Positions 9,701 through 17,654 of a stretch of DNA of 64,000 nucleotides are shown in pieces. The notes below the pieces were generated by a model, which ran no database searches, was not told the DNA's origin, and saw nothing but the letters and a program-made list of their open reading frames with translations. The DNA comes from Winogradskyella bathintestinalis (GTDB taxonomy: Bacteria > Bacteroidota > Bacteroidia > Flavobacteriales > Flavobacteriaceae). The stretch spans positions 528,702-592,701 of the forward strand of contig NZ_JASDDK010000002.1 of assembly GCF_030407435.1 (NCBI RefSeq), written 5' to 3'. The position numbers and the translations under genes are program-made. The number at the start of each line of letters is the position of its first letter. The stretch's first letter is position 1.

Positions 9701-9750
9701 ATAAAAAAAGTCATTGCAAATGCAATAACCATAGTAATTTTGTTTTTCAT
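3730..9750 (-). CDS. Giant secreted parallel beta-helix adhesin with T9SS type A sorting domain
   Basis: 2006 residues. Signal peptide: MKNKITMVIAFAMTFFISTDLFAQ. Residues ~25-95 start a right-handed beta-helix resembling polymorphic outer membrane proteins and pectate-lyase-like folds. The body (~95-1780) is built from eleven super-repeats of about 150 residues, each with four signatures in fixed order: RAGGGIE, APGNGGGLHI, EGGGLWN and GGGGIFNNGGTL. A closing choice-of-anchor-like segment (NTIVALNMASS, HQLLDNSPAFNAGD) precedes a Por-secretion type A tail (~1925-2006: YPNPTKGQF, LDISGMSAGVYIV, HKLILE). It should be exported by Sec, cross the outer membrane by T9SS, and be anchored to or released from the cell surface. 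Probably an adhesin; no catalytic residues of a lyase were recognised. It is monocistronic, between convergent crp and divergent MOSC genes. Confidence 0.9.
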   Translation of the reverse strand: MKNKITMVIAFAMTFFISTDLFAQVVTSSADDGTDGTLRNEIADTPAGGTITFDPAVTTVTLTSELLITKELTITGPSVTIDANNNSRVFYVTAGSLELNYLTLTNGMAIDGGGIYMTNAAVTINNCTISNNIAYGASGSGGGIYNAAGGTLVVNDSEISNNTANRAGGGIEDNSGAGLAITLNNVNLDYNNAGVYPAIAAPGNGGGLHITGAGDTNISGGTANGNVAALEGGGLWNGSGVMTIDNATVQNNTASGDAADDGGGGIFNNGGTLTLYGGSQVLYNTADGTSGSGGGIFSTNGVVTINSSWVAYNNSQRAGGGIEAIEGTINLTNVTLDYNETGPAPGNGGGLHITGAADAYINNGTVKDNIAAREGGGLWNGSGSMTVDGTIIDGNDAQGAASDDGGGGIFNNGGALVVMPGTTISNNMASGTLGSGGGIFSLTPGTLDIDGITINNNTANRAGGGIEINSAAYETYTFNNLSLHSNTVNGPAPGNGGGLHISGMGNVVYNGGAVTNNTAFEGGGLWNSVGVMSINGTTITGNTANGNATGGGGLFNNGGILNVDEDTTLTGNIADGTDVGGRGGAIFNNENGTLNLANGLAITGNFASRAGGAIEDSSNGTLILSGVTFTGNAAGVDIELGNTITPNPGNGGAIHLSGTTNATVSNFSTISNNYAAKEGGGLWNNMGTMDVSVSFLDGNIASGDDADDGGGAIFNNGGTLIVGNAASILNNIADGASGSGGAILSTDGAVTISGAVITFNRSNRAGGAIEIIEGSIEFSENFNVSNNNTGVEPAVANPGNGGALHISGSASATITGGTMSNNVAAREGGGLWNSTGTMTINGTTINGNEAQGPAADDGGGGIFNNGGTLIVQNDTAITNNTATGASGSGGGIQNISGGNVTVLNSVITGNTSNRAGGGIEDNSTMASGTLILTNVTLDNNSTASAPGNGGGLHITGPGNATITGGTTNMNTAANEGGGLWNGSGVMTIVDHTVDGNIASGSDAETAGAAGGGGIYNEGGTLELSGATEIKNNIADGAQSTGGGILNAAGTLTANGITIQDNTSNRAGGGIEVNGGGAVMLTNVYLNLNDTGVVTGMGAPGNGGGLHISGNSNVDITGGTTNMNTAANEGGGLWNGSGIMTVIDHTVDGNTASGSDADTAGASGGGGIYNEGGTLELSGSTEITNNVADGAQSTGGGILNAAGTLTANGIAIMDNTSNRAGGGIEANGGGAVMLTNVTLNSNDTGVVTGMGAPGNGGGLHISGNSTVDIIGGTVNMNTAATEGGGLWNGTGTMTVEGSTISLNIASGDDAADGGGGIFNNGGTLMVQNDAIISNNLANGTAGSGGGIFSIAGAVTVNNSNIQFNSANRAGGGVEIVDGTADFLNNANLLNNDVNGLESGTPAPGNGGGLHVTGGAAVITYTGGTVFANEAASEGGGLWNNGGTMTIAGTLIDGNIAYGNDADNGGGGIFNNGGTLNINDTTQIKNNYADGSSGSGGGIFSTDGMITIIGAVITSNKANRAGGGIEIIDGTLLVTNTDLNTNDAGSLAPAPGNGGGLHISGMADATFIGSTVNENSAAREGGGLWNSTGIMTTDATIINGNIASGGAADDGGAGIFNNGGTLNVTNGTIINNNIANGASASGGGLLSVGGSVTVENSSIVYNRANRAGGGIELAAGTLNMTNSDLSANNVGVSPAVPAPGNGGGLHLGGMATATIALSTIRDNYAVEGGGLWNGGSDMTVTTSEVSGNYAAEGGGVYNNTGATSTVMTTTISGNSASMSGGGLTNAGTSMDLNAVTVAMNSTDGYGGGIDAESYTSLMNTIVALNMASSGVDVSGLITSNNYNLIGEDDLNVFTVEANDVVDVNPLVGPLQNNGGTTFTHQLLDNSPAFNAGDPEDTFTDQIGQLVFGSARDIGAYEAQVALSVEDFNVASVLNIYPNPTKGQFNIVIDDAVSGNVKVQIVSMTGRLVKQLLLGNGTNALDISGMSAGVYIVNINTENGDSSHKLILE
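4753..9265 (-). repeat. Eleven ~450-bp in-frame super-repeats
   Basis: The RAGG[G/A][I/V]E signature occurs eleven times in the encoded protein, with its first and last copies about 4.49 kb apart, a mean period of ~449 bp. Most copies are diverged at the DNA level. Confidence 0.9.
5958..6875 (-). repeat. Recent 459-bp tandem duplication within the beta-helix gene
   Basis: Two adjacent units (about 6875-6417 and 6416-5958) are much more alike than any other pair. The encoded stretches from TTNMNTAANEGGGLWNGSG through GMGAPGNGGGLHISGNS are nearly identical. Aligning the same site in each copy (6829 and 6370) gives a period of exactly 459 bp (153 codons). Confidence 0.85.
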
Positions 9751-9903
9751 GTTGATTAGTTTTTAGTTTGAAGGTTAACGATTAACGCCTCTTTGGGTAA
9801 GACATTAATACTTACGAGAAATTGAATAGTCGGGTTTTAAAAAATTTAAATTTTAACATTTTGTTAACATAATTTTATTATGAATTCAGAAAATTCAAAG
9901 GTT

Positions 9904-9911
9904 TATTTTTG
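9904..9911 (+). promoter_or_regulatory. Putative -7 promoter element (TATTTTTG) for the MOSC gene
   Basis: Consensus TAnnTTTG, 60 bp before the start at 9972, in the divergent gap between the beta-helix and MOSC genes. No -33 element at the standard spacing. Confidence 0.4.
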
Positions 9912-9971
9912 TTCAATTATTAAAGAATTTTAATTAAACTTCAATTATTCTTATTATAGTACTTTTAACAC

Positions 9972-10607
9972 ATGGAAATCATTTCAACCAATATTGCGCA
10001 ACCTCAAACTTTTCAATGGCATGGAAAAGAGGTCACCACTGGAATCTATAAGAAACCCATTGACGTACCCATACATTTAGAAAAAGACCGTGTTAGAAGC
10101 GATGAAGTTTCAGACCGAAAAGTTCATGGTGGAGAATTTAAAGCTTGTTATTTATTTTCAGCAAATCAATATCCGTACTGGCAAAATTTATACCCCAATT
10201 TAGATTGGACTTACGGAATGCTGGGTGAAAACCTAACGGTTAAAAATTTAGACGAAAAACAGCTATATATTGGTGATAAATATAAAGTTGGTAATGCTTT
10301 AATACAAATTACTCAACCAAGAGAACCTTGCTTCAAGTTTGCTCATAAATTTGGGAGTGAAGCAGTATTGCAACAATTTATAGATCATGGTTATTCTGGA
10401 ACCTACGTTCGGGTTTTAGAAGTAGGAACTGTAAAAAATGGAGACTTATTTCAATTGGTTGAACGTTCAAATAACAGTCTTTCCATTTTTCATCTCTTCA
10501 AACTATTATATGCCGAACATAAAAACAAAAAACATATCAGTGTATTACTAACCAATGAGGCTCTGCCTCCAAGTATAAAAAAGCGCTTAATGCCTTTTTT
10601 ACGTTGA
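9972..10607 (+). CDS. MOSC domain protein, YiiM-like
   Basis: 211 residues, cytoplasmic. It shows the MOSC features VHGG (51-54), GENLT (85-89) and the conserved cysteine C120 in QPREPCFKF, which in this family is implicated in sulfur or molybdenum-cofactor handling. The C-terminal ~50 residues (FHLFKLLYAEHKNKK onward) resemble the 3-alpha domain that follows MOSC in YiiM/YuaD-type proteins. E. coli YiiM reduces N-hydroxylated purines such as 6-hydroxylaminopurine; a similar detoxifying role is possible here but inferred. Single gene with its own promoter box, divergent from the giant beta-helix gene. Confidence 0.85.
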   Translation: MEIISTNIAQPQTFQWHGKEVTTGIYKKPIDVPIHLEKDRVRSDEVSDRKVHGGEFKACYLFSANQYPYWQNLYPNLDWTYGMLGENLTVKNLDEKQLYIGDKYKVGNALIQITQPREPCFKFAHKFGSEAVLQQFIDHGYSGTYVRVLEVGTVKNGDLFQLVERSNNSLSIFHLFKLLYAEHKNKKHISVLLTNEALPPSIKKRLMPFLR

Positions 10608-10762
10608 TTATTATTTCCACGCACTCCTCTAGACTTATAATCTTCTTTAAAGACTGAATTAGTTTATGGTAATTGCAAAAATTAACCGAGAATCTTCACA
10701 TCTAATTATTAGCTTTAAAAAAAATATACCATAATTACGAAAACGTTGTAGTAAGTCTTTTA

Positions 10763-10770
10763 TATATTTG
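10763..10770 (+). promoter_or_regulatory. Putative -7 promoter element (TATATTTG) for pyc
   Basis: Perfect match to TAnnTTTG, 75 bp before the pyc start at 10846. Confidence 0.45.
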
Positions 10771-10845
10771 AGAATAACTAAAACGAAACAACATAATTAC
10801 GTATAAAACTTATATATTATTACAAATCATCATATTCTGCCGACC

Positions 10846-13800
10846 ATGAAAATTAAAAAAATATTAGTTGCCAATCGAAGTGAAATTGCCATCCGTGTAC
10901 TAAGAGCTTGTACAGAACTTAACATTGCGACTGTAGCTATATACACTTATGAGGATCGCTACTCACAACATAGAAACAAAGCTGATGAATCTTACCAAAT
11001 TGGCGAAAATAATGATCCTTTAAAACCCTATTTAGATATTGATGAGATTGTGGCTTTAGCGAAGGATAAAAATGTCGATGCCATACATCCGGGTTATGGA
11101 TTTTTGTCTGAAAATTCAGAATTTGCAAGACGATGTGCCGAAAACGACATCATTTTTATCGGTCCAGATCCCGAAGTTATGGATGCCTTGGGAGATAAAA
11201 TAACCGCAAAGAAAATCGCTGTAAAATGTAAAGTTCCTATTATTGAAAGTAACAAAAAAAACCTTTCCTCATTAAAAATAGCACTTTCGGAAGCCAATTC
11301 CATTGGTTTCCCTTTAATGCTCAAAGCGGCTTCAGGTGGCGGAGGTCGTGGTATGCGTGTGGTAAGAAATGACAAAGATTTGGAGCAACATTTTGATTCT
11401 GCAAGAAACGAAGCTCTGAACGCCTTTGGTGATGACACCATGTTTTTAGAAAAATATGTCGAAAACCCAAAACATATTGAAATACAAATTGTAGCCGATA
11501 GACATGGCAATATTCGCCATTTATTTGAGCGCGATTGTTCCGTACAACGTCGTCATCAAAAAGTGGTGGAAGTGGCACCTTCTTACAATGTATCTCAAAA
11601 AGTGAAAGATGCCTTGTACAAATACGCCATCGCAATTACTTCAGAAGTAAATTACAACAATATTGGTACGGTTGAATTTTTAGTCGATCAACAAGACAAC
11701 ATTTATTTTATTGAAGTCAATCCAAGAATTCAGGTAGAACATACGGTAACTGAAATGGTCACTGGAATCGATTTGGTTAAAACACAAATATTTATTGCTG
11801 GGGGTTATAAATTATCTGATAAACAAATAAAAATATATGAGCAAGAGACCTTAGCCACTTATGGTTTTGCGCTTCAATGTCGATTAACTACCGAAGATCC
11901 TGAAAATAATTTTACGCCAGATTACGGTAATATCACAACTTATAGAAGTGCGTCGGGAATGGGGATTCGATTAGATGCCGGCAGTATTTACCAAGGTTAT
12001 AATGTTAGTCCGTTTTTCGATTCTATGCTTGTAAAAGTGTCTGCTCATGGTAGAACTTTAGATGGAGCCGTTCGGAAAATGACTCGCGCATTGAAAGAAT
12101 TTAGGATTAGAGGTGTAAAGACCAACATTCATTTTCTTCAAAATGTCATTCAGCATGAAACTTTCAAAGAAGGTAAAGTGACGGTTAATTTTATTCAGAA
12201 TACACCATCTTTATTCGAAATAAAATTACCGCAAGACCGTACTACCAAGGCTGTTAATTTTCTTGCCGAAGTTATTGTCAATGGAAATTCTGATGTTAAA
12301 AACATTGATAAGACTAAAATATTCAGAACCGCTAAAATTCCAAAATATAACCGTACGGAATCGTTTCCGAAAGGCACAAAAAATTTATTAACAGAATTAG
12401 GTCCTGAAGCATTTTGTGAATGGTTAATGAAAGACAAAAAGATTCATTATACAGATACCACGATGCGCGATGCACATCAATCACTTTTGGCAACTCGAAT
12501 GCGAAGTTACGATATGTTGAAAGTTGCAGAAAGTTTTGCAAAAAACCATCCTAATACGTTTAGTATGGAAGTTTGGGGAGGAGCTACTTTTGATGTTTGT
12601 TTACGATTTTTACACGAAAGTCCGTGGACACGTTTGCGAGAATTACGTAAAGCGGTTCCAAATATCCTATTTCAAATGTTACTTCGCGGCTCCAATGCAG
12701 TGGGTTATAAAGCCTATCCTGATAACCTGATCGAGAAATTCGTGGAAAAATCTTGGGAAAATGGCGTTGATATTTTTAGAATTTTCGATTCGCTCAATTG
12801 GGTAAAAGCTATGGAACCAAGTATTAATTATGTTAGAAACAAAACTGGTGGTATTGCCCAAGCTGCGATCAGTTATACAGGTGATATTTTAGATCCAAAA
12901 GAAACCAAATATAATCTAAAATACTACACGCAACTCGCTAAGGATTTAGAAAATGCAGGTGCACACATGGTCGCCATTAAAGATATGGCAGGCCTATTAA
13001 AGCCTTATGCTGCAACGGAATTGGTAACGGCGTTAAAAGACACTTTAAATATTCCTATTCATTTGCATACGCATGATACCTCGTCATTACAAACTGCCAC
13101 CTATTTAAAAGCCATAGAGTCCGGAGTTGATGTGGTTGATGTTGCGCTTGGTGGGCTGTCAGGTCTTACTTCCCAACCCAATTTTAATGCAGTAGTAGAA
13201 ATGATAAAAGGGCAAGATCGTGCACACGATTTTGATATGGGCTCATTAAATCAATTTTCTAATTATTGGGAAGATACGCGCGAAATGTATTATCCATTTG
13301 AATCGGGCTTAAAAGCAGGAACAGCAGAAGTGTATCAGCATGAAATTCCTGGAGGTCAATATTCAAACTTACGACCTCAAGCCATTGCTTTAGGATTAGG
13401 CGATCGTTTCGATGACGTTAAAAAAATGTACGCAGAGGTCAATAATATGTTTGGTAACTTGATTAAGGTAACACCAAGTTCTAAAGTCGTTGGTGACATG
13501 GCCATTTTTATGGTGACCAATAATCTAACTCCTGCTGATGTGATGGAACGTGGGGAAGGAATTTCGTTTCCTGAATCGGTAATTAATTTCTTTAAGGGAG
13601 ACTTAGGACAACCTGTTGGAGGGTTTCCAAAGAAACTACAGAAAATTATTCTTAAAAATAGAGAAGCCTATACTGACCGACCAAATGCACATTTAGAGCC
13701 AATAGATTTCACTAAGGAATATGCTGCTTTTAAGAAAAAATTTCAACAAGGCTTTACAAGACCTATTGAAATGGAAGACTTTTTATCTTATATGTTATAT

Positions 13801-14298
13801 CCAAAAGTATTTGAGAAAGCTCACGAAAATTATAAACTTTACGGAAATATTGCCCTGATACCAACTAAGGATTTCTTCTTTGGTATGAAACTTCAAGAAG
13901 AAACTAATATTACTTTAGAGCCTGGTAAAACAATTATTGTTAAACTACTTTCTGTAGGAATTCCTAATGATGAAGGTGTAAGAACAGTCTTTTTCAAAGT
14001 TAACGGTGAAAACAGATTTGTAGAAGTCTTTGACACTTCATTAAATATAGAAAAAGTAGAAAATGCAAAAATAGATAAAGATGATATTAACCAAATTGGA
14101 GCGCCATTACAGGGTTCACTGTATAAAATACTGGTAAAGAAAGGAGCTTCGGTTGAAGAAAATGATCCATTGTTTGTGATAGAAGCCATGAAAATGGAAA
14201 CTACAGTAACCGCTCATAAATCTGGAAAAATTAAATCGGTAATCCTAAAAGAAGGTCGAATGGTGAAACAAGATGATTTGATAATTATTATGGAATAA
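10846..14298 (+). CDS. pyc: Pyruvate carboxylase
   Basis: 1150 residues, the usual size of single-chain pyruvate carboxylase. It converts pyruvate, bicarbonate and ATP to oxaloacetate, refilling the TCA cycle and feeding gluconeogenesis. Domains in order: biotin carboxylase (1-~455) with NRSEIAIRVLRA, the ATP-grasp glycine loop GGGGRGMRVV and EVNPRIQVEHTVTE; carboxyltransferase (~530-800) opening with YTDTTMRDAHQSLLATRMR; a PYC/OADA conserved domain (~820-1040); and a C-terminal biotinyl domain with the biotin-accepting lysine K1116 in EAMKMET. No interruption or missing motif. Transcribed alone; the next gene begins ~170 bp later. Confidence 0.97.
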   Translation: MKIKKILVANRSEIAIRVLRACTELNIATVAIYTYEDRYSQHRNKADESYQIGENNDPLKPYLDIDEIVALAKDKNVDAIHPGYGFLSENSEFARRCAENDIIFIGPDPEVMDALGDKITAKKIAVKCKVPIIESNKKNLSSLKIALSEANSIGFPLMLKAASGGGGRGMRVVRNDKDLEQHFDSARNEALNAFGDDTMFLEKYVENPKHIEIQIVADRHGNIRHLFERDCSVQRRHQKVVEVAPSYNVSQKVKDALYKYAIAITSEVNYNNIGTVEFLVDQQDNIYFIEVNPRIQVEHTVTEMVTGIDLVKTQIFIAGGYKLSDKQIKIYEQETLATYGFALQCRLTTEDPENNFTPDYGNITTYRSASGMGIRLDAGSIYQGYNVSPFFDSMLVKVSAHGRTLDGAVRKMTRALKEFRIRGVKTNIHFLQNVIQHETFKEGKVTVNFIQNTPSLFEIKLPQDRTTKAVNFLAEVIVNGNSDVKNIDKTKIFRTAKIPKYNRTESFPKGTKNLLTELGPEAFCEWLMKDKKIHYTDTTMRDAHQSLLATRMRSYDMLKVAESFAKNHPNTFSMEVWGGATFDVCLRFLHESPWTRLRELRKAVPNILFQMLLRGSNAVGYKAYPDNLIEKFVEKSWENGVDIFRIFDSLNWVKAMEPSINYVRNKTGGIAQAAISYTGDILDPKETKYNLKYYTQLAKDLENAGAHMVAIKDMAGLLKPYAATELVTALKDTLNIPIHLHTHDTSSLQTATYLKAIESGVDVVDVALGGLSGLTSQPNFNAVVEMIKGQDRAHDFDMGSLNQFSNYWEDTREMYYPFESGLKAGTAEVYQHEIPGGQYSNLRPQAIALGLGDRFDDVKKMYAEVNNMFGNLIKVTPSSKVVGDMAIFMVTNNLTPADVMERGEGISFPESVINFFKGDLGQPVGGFPKKLQKIILKNREAYTDRPNAHLEPIDFTKEYAAFKKKFQQGFTRPIEMEDFLSYMLYPKVFEKAHENYKLYGNIALIPTKDFFFGMKLQEETNITLEPGKTIIVKLLSVGIPNDEGVRTVFFKVNGENRFVEVFDTSLNIEKVENAKIDKDDINQIGAPLQGSLYKILVKKGASVEENDPLFVIEAMKMETTVTAHKSGKIKSVILKEGRMVKQDDLIIIME

Positions 14299-14470
14299 CA
14301 TGTGCTCTTCCTTTTACATCGCAACCTTAAGAATATATTGTTCATAGGGCTTAAAATAAAACGCTCAATAAAAATGAATTAGTAATTTTTCTAACATAGA
14401 TTTAACGTTTTATGCTGTCTAATGAAAGGTATTTTGAATATATTTTAATTTCAAAATTAAATAGAAATAT

Positions 14471-15157
14471 ATGTTTAAGTTAAAAACACTTTTTATTATA
14501 ATGTTTACTGTCCTATTAACGTCTTGTGGGTCTTCAAAAAATGCAACTACAATCTCAACTTATTGGGTAAATAGTGCTAAAGTAGATTGCGATGCTGGTG
14601 TAGGAAAAACGCAATGTTTACAAGTAACTAAAGCAGAAAGCTATGTGAATGCTGATTGGAATTTGTTTTATGCCTCCATAAATGGCTTTACTTTTGAACC
14701 TGGATATTTATATAAAATTGAAGTTTCTGAAACTACCTTAGATCCTAATAAAGTTCCTGCTGATACATCATCAATTCAATATGAACTTATTGATGTTTTA
14801 GAGAAAATTCAAGATCCAAAATTGGCAATTCACGATATTTGGTCAACCACCCATATTAATGGAAAAGCAATTACGGATCAACTAATAGCACCAAGCTTAG
14901 AAATTAATACCACTGAAATGCGTGTTATGGGAAACAATGGTTGCAACAATTACAACGGATCAATTACATCCTTGGACTCGATATCCATTAAATTTGGGGC
15001 CATAGCGACCACTAGAAAAATGTGCCCGGATATGACTGTTTCAGATCGTTTTGACAATGCCTTAAGGAATTCAGTGAGCTATAAAAAAGATGGTTTAAAT
15101 TTATTATTATTAAATAATAGCGGAGAAGAAATTCTTCGATTTAAGAAAGTTGATTAA
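14471..15157 (+). CDS. Lipoprotein with DUF4377 and META domains
   Basis: 228 residues. The signal ends in a lipobox (LLTSCGSSK, acylated Cys at 19), so it is a membrane lipoprotein. Residues ~30-112 fit DUF4377 (YWVNSAKVDCDAG, WNLFYASINGFTFEPGYLY). Residues ~118-225 fit the META/HslJ domain (IHDIWSTTHINGKAI, MRVMGNNGCNNYNGSI, ATTRKMCPD). META domains occur in secreted or envelope proteins and in HslJ, linked to novobiocin tolerance in E. coli; the molecular role is unknown. Monocistronic. Confidence 0.85.
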   Translation: MFKLKTLFIIMFTVLLTSCGSSKNATTISTYWVNSAKVDCDAGVGKTQCLQVTKAESYVNADWNLFYASINGFTFEPGYLYKIEVSETTLDPNKVPADTSSIQYELIDVLEKIQDPKLAIHDIWSTTHINGKAITDQLIAPSLEINTTEMRVMGNNGCNNYNGSITSLDSISIKFGAIATTRKMCPDMTVSDRFDNALRNSVSYKKDGLNLLLLNNSGEEILRFKKVD

Positions 15158-15253
15158 GTTTTGCTATCCTATTAATCGCATTTTATAATCGTAAGCATCT
15201 TATAATAATTTAATTTGAAATTGAAAATTACTGATCATCATTCTCTTTTAACC

Positions 15254-15261
15254 TACCTTTG
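15254..15261 (+). promoter_or_regulatory. Putative -7 promoter element (TACCTTTG) for rlmF
   Basis: Consensus TAnnTTTG, 20 bp before the TTG start at 15282, implying a very short leader. Confidence 0.45.
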
Positions 15262-15281
15262 GTCTAACTAATTTTAATACA

Positions 15282-16238
15282 TTGCAAAAGAAAAAATCAC
15301 ATCCGAAAGTAAAATCAGAACTTCATCCCAGAAGTCAACACAGAGAACGCTATAATTTTGAAGCACTTATTAAAAGTTCACCAAAATTAGCAGCATTCGT
15401 TGCTCCAAATAAATATGGGGATGAGTCTATCGATTTTTTTAACCCTAATGCCGTTAAAGCTTTAAACAAAGCTTTGTTAATTCATCATTATGGATTAGAA
15501 TATTGGGATATTCCTAAACATTATTTATGTCCACCGATTCCTGGACGGGCAGATTATATCCATAATATTGCTGATCTTTTAAAAGGTAATCGTTCTGATA
15601 TCCCAAAAGGCAAACAAATAAAAGGTCTAGATATTGGTGTGGGAGCCAATTGTATTTATCCAATTATTGGTCAGCACGAGTATGGTTGGTCATTTATAGG
15701 CAGTGATACAGACGATACCGCAATTACGTCGGCTAAAGAAATTGAGCAGCGCAATTCTAGTTTAAAATCTACATTAGAAATTAGACGACAAGAAAAATCC
15801 AATGACTTCTTTCACAACATTTTAAAACCCGAAGAAAAAGTTGATTTTACAATTTGCAATCCACCGTTTCATGCGTCTGCAGAAGAAGCTCAAAAGGCAA
15901 GTTTAAAAAAGCAGAAAAATCTTAAAGGAAAACGACCAAACAAAGCCCTTTTAAATTTTGGCGGCCAGCATAACGAACTTTGGACCAAAGGAGGTGAAGC
16001 ACGTTTTGTAAAAGATATGATTTATGAAAGCAAGCATTTTGGCAAACAATGCTTTTGGTTTACAAGTTTAATCTCGAAAGAAACGACACTAAAACCTACC
16101 TATAAAATTTTACAAAAGGTTAATGCTACCGATGTAAAAACGATAGAAATGGGTCAAGGCCATAAAATTAGCCGATGTATTGCTTGGACGTTTTTGTCTG
16201 AAGAGGAACAGAAGAATTGGATAAAAGATCGTTGGTAG
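15282..16238 (+). CDS. rlmF: 23S rRNA (adenine(1618)-N6)-methyltransferase RlmF
   Basis: 318 residues. The start is TTG; no in-frame ATG lies near the N-terminus, and the protein begins with the basic stretch expected of the family. It uses S-adenosylmethionine to methylate N6 of A1618 in 23S rRNA. SAM-binding motif I is visible at 116-127 (LDIGVGANCIYP), an acidic motif follows at SDTDD, and the adenine N6-methyltransferase catalytic motif NPPF is at 193-196. Length is close to E. coli YbiN. The DEAD-box gene follows 35 bp downstream but has its own promoter box. Confidence 0.93.
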   Translation: MQKKKSHPKVKSELHPRSQHRERYNFEALIKSSPKLAAFVAPNKYGDESIDFFNPNAVKALNKALLIHHYGLEYWDIPKHYLCPPIPGRADYIHNIADLLKGNRSDIPKGKQIKGLDIGVGANCIYPIIGQHEYGWSFIGSDTDDTAITSAKEIEQRNSSLKSTLEIRRQEKSNDFFHNILKPEEKVDFTICNPPFHASAEEAQKASLKKQKNLKGKRPNKALLNFGGQHNELWTKGGEARFVKDMIYESKHFGKQCFWFTSLISKETTLKPTYKILQKVNATDVKTIEMGQGHKISRCIAWTFLSEEEQKNWIKDRW

Positions 16239-16249
16239 AACATTTATTC

Positions 16250-16257
16250 TACCTTTG
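16250..16257 (+). promoter_or_regulatory. Putative -7 promoter element (TACCTTTG) for the DEAD-box helicase
   Basis: Same octamer as the element before rlmF, 16 bp before the ATG at 16274 and 11 bp past the rlmF stop codon. It suggests a short-leader internal promoter. Confidence 0.45.
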
Positions 16258-16273
16258 CTAAAATAAAAAGCAC

Positions 16274-17509
16274 ATGTCATTTAAAGACTTACAACTTATT
16301 AAACCCCTATTGAAAGCCATAGACGCCTCTGGATACACAGAGCCAACGTTAGTTCAGCAACGTGCTATTCCATTGGTTTTAGATAAAAAGGATGTGATTG
16401 TTTCAGCACAAACCGGAACAGGCAAAACAGCAGCTTTTGCACTTCCCATTTTACAGCAACTTTTTGATAGACAGGACGCCCCAAAAAAAGGTAAAAAAAT
16501 CAGAGCACTTATTGTAAGTCCGACACGTGAATTAGCGGTTCAAATTCAACAGAATTTTAAAACTTACGCTCAATTTACTAATCTGCGCTCTTTAGTCGTT
16601 TTTGGTGGCGCTTCTATTGAACCACAAATCGATGTACTAAATAAAGGAGTTGATATTTTAGTAGCCACTCCTGGTAGATTGCTCGATTTGCACAAACAAG
16701 ATTACATTAACCTCGATCATATTGAGACTTTTGTTTTAGACGAAGCCGATCTCATGTTAGATATGGGTTTTATCGATGATATAAAGAAAGTTGAACGCTT
16801 GTGTCCAGAAGACAAACAGACCTTATTATTTTCGGCAACCATTCCTCATAAAATTGAAGAATTAGCAAATACTATTCTCAAAAATCCCGAACGTATTGAT
16901 GTGACTCCAACAAAATCGGTGGCCAAAGATGTTAGTCAAGTGTTGTATTATGTTCCAAAACGCAACAAAATTGAACTGTGTTTGCACTTGTTAAGAAATA
17001 CCATTAAAGGTAATATCCTTATTTTTAGACGTACCAAGTTCGGTGTTGATAAATTAGAGCAAACTTTGCTTAAAAATGGCTATTCTGTAAATAGTATTCA
17101 CGGAGATAAAAACCAAAGTGATCGGCAAACGGCTTTAAATAAATTTAAAAATGGCTATGTAAAGGTATTAATTGCAACTGATGTTGCAGCTCGTGGCATT
17201 GACATCAATGAATTAGACAATGTTCTAAATTTTGATATGCCAAATGTACCTGAAACTTACGTACACCGTATTGGTAGAACAGGCAGAGCGGGTAACTCTG
17301 GTAAAGCTTACGCCATGTGTTCTGCTGATGAAAAAAGCTATGTAAAATCGATTCAGAATGCTATAAATGTTCAAATTCCTGTAGAGAATGAACATCCTTA
17401 TCCGCTGGATCCAAAGGCGAAACCTATTGTACATAAAAAACAAGGAAGTAAGTACAAAAAAGGACGTAAAAGTGAAGCTTCTAAAAAGAAGAAAAAGCGT
17501 TGGTATTGA
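16274..17509 (+). CDS. DEAD-box ATP-dependent RNA helicase, RhlE-like
   Basis: 411 residues with the full set of helicase motifs: Q motif (GYTEPTLVQQRAIP), AQTGTGKT (45-52), PTRELA (~83-88), TPGR (~132-135), DEAD (156-159), SAT, and in the second RecA domain ARGIDI and HRIGRTGRAG. The C-terminal ~25 residues are a lysine-rich tail (KKQGSKYKKGRKSEASKKKK) likely to hold RNA. Probably works in ribosome assembly or mRNA turnover, which fits its place next to the rRNA methyltransferase rlmF. RhlE versus other subfamilies is a judgement by architecture. Confidence 0.92.
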   Translation: MSFKDLQLIKPLLKAIDASGYTEPTLVQQRAIPLVLDKKDVIVSAQTGTGKTAAFALPILQQLFDRQDAPKKGKKIRALIVSPTRELAVQIQQNFKTYAQFTNLRSLVVFGGASIEPQIDVLNKGVDILVATPGRLLDLHKQDYINLDHIETFVLDEADLMLDMGFIDDIKKVERLCPEDKQTLLFSATIPHKIEELANTILKNPERIDVTPTKSVAKDVSQVLYYVPKRNKIELCLHLLRNTIKGNILIFRRTKFGVDKLEQTLLKNGYSVNSIHGDKNQSDRQTALNKFKNGYVKVLIATDVAARGIDINELDNVLNFDMPNVPETYVHRIGRTGRAGNSGKAYAMCSADEKSYVKSIQNAINVQIPVENEHPYPLDPKAKPIVHKKQGSKYKKGRKSEASKKKKKRWY

Positions 17510-17545
17510 GAAGTGTGATGTTAGAAGTGGGAAGTTGAGAGAGAA
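17508..17545 (+). repeat. Short degenerate purine-rich GAAGTK repeats
   Basis: Directly after the helicase stop, near-repeats of GAAGTG/GAAGTT recur within ~35 bp. No gene or hairpin is formed. It looks like a short intergenic repeat tract. Confidence 0.3.
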
Positions 17546-17654
17546 ACTAAATATACCTAGAAAACGTATTTTTTTCAGTAATTATCCATTCCATTAATTG
17601 TAATCTCGAATTTATTTCAGCATCTTTAATCTTTTACCTAACGAAAATTGAAAT

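Noticed and set aside
17388..17597. Plus-strand ORF overlapping the end of the DEAD-box gene
   Set aside because: Out-of-frame shadow of the lysine-rich helicase tail, with no support beyond it.
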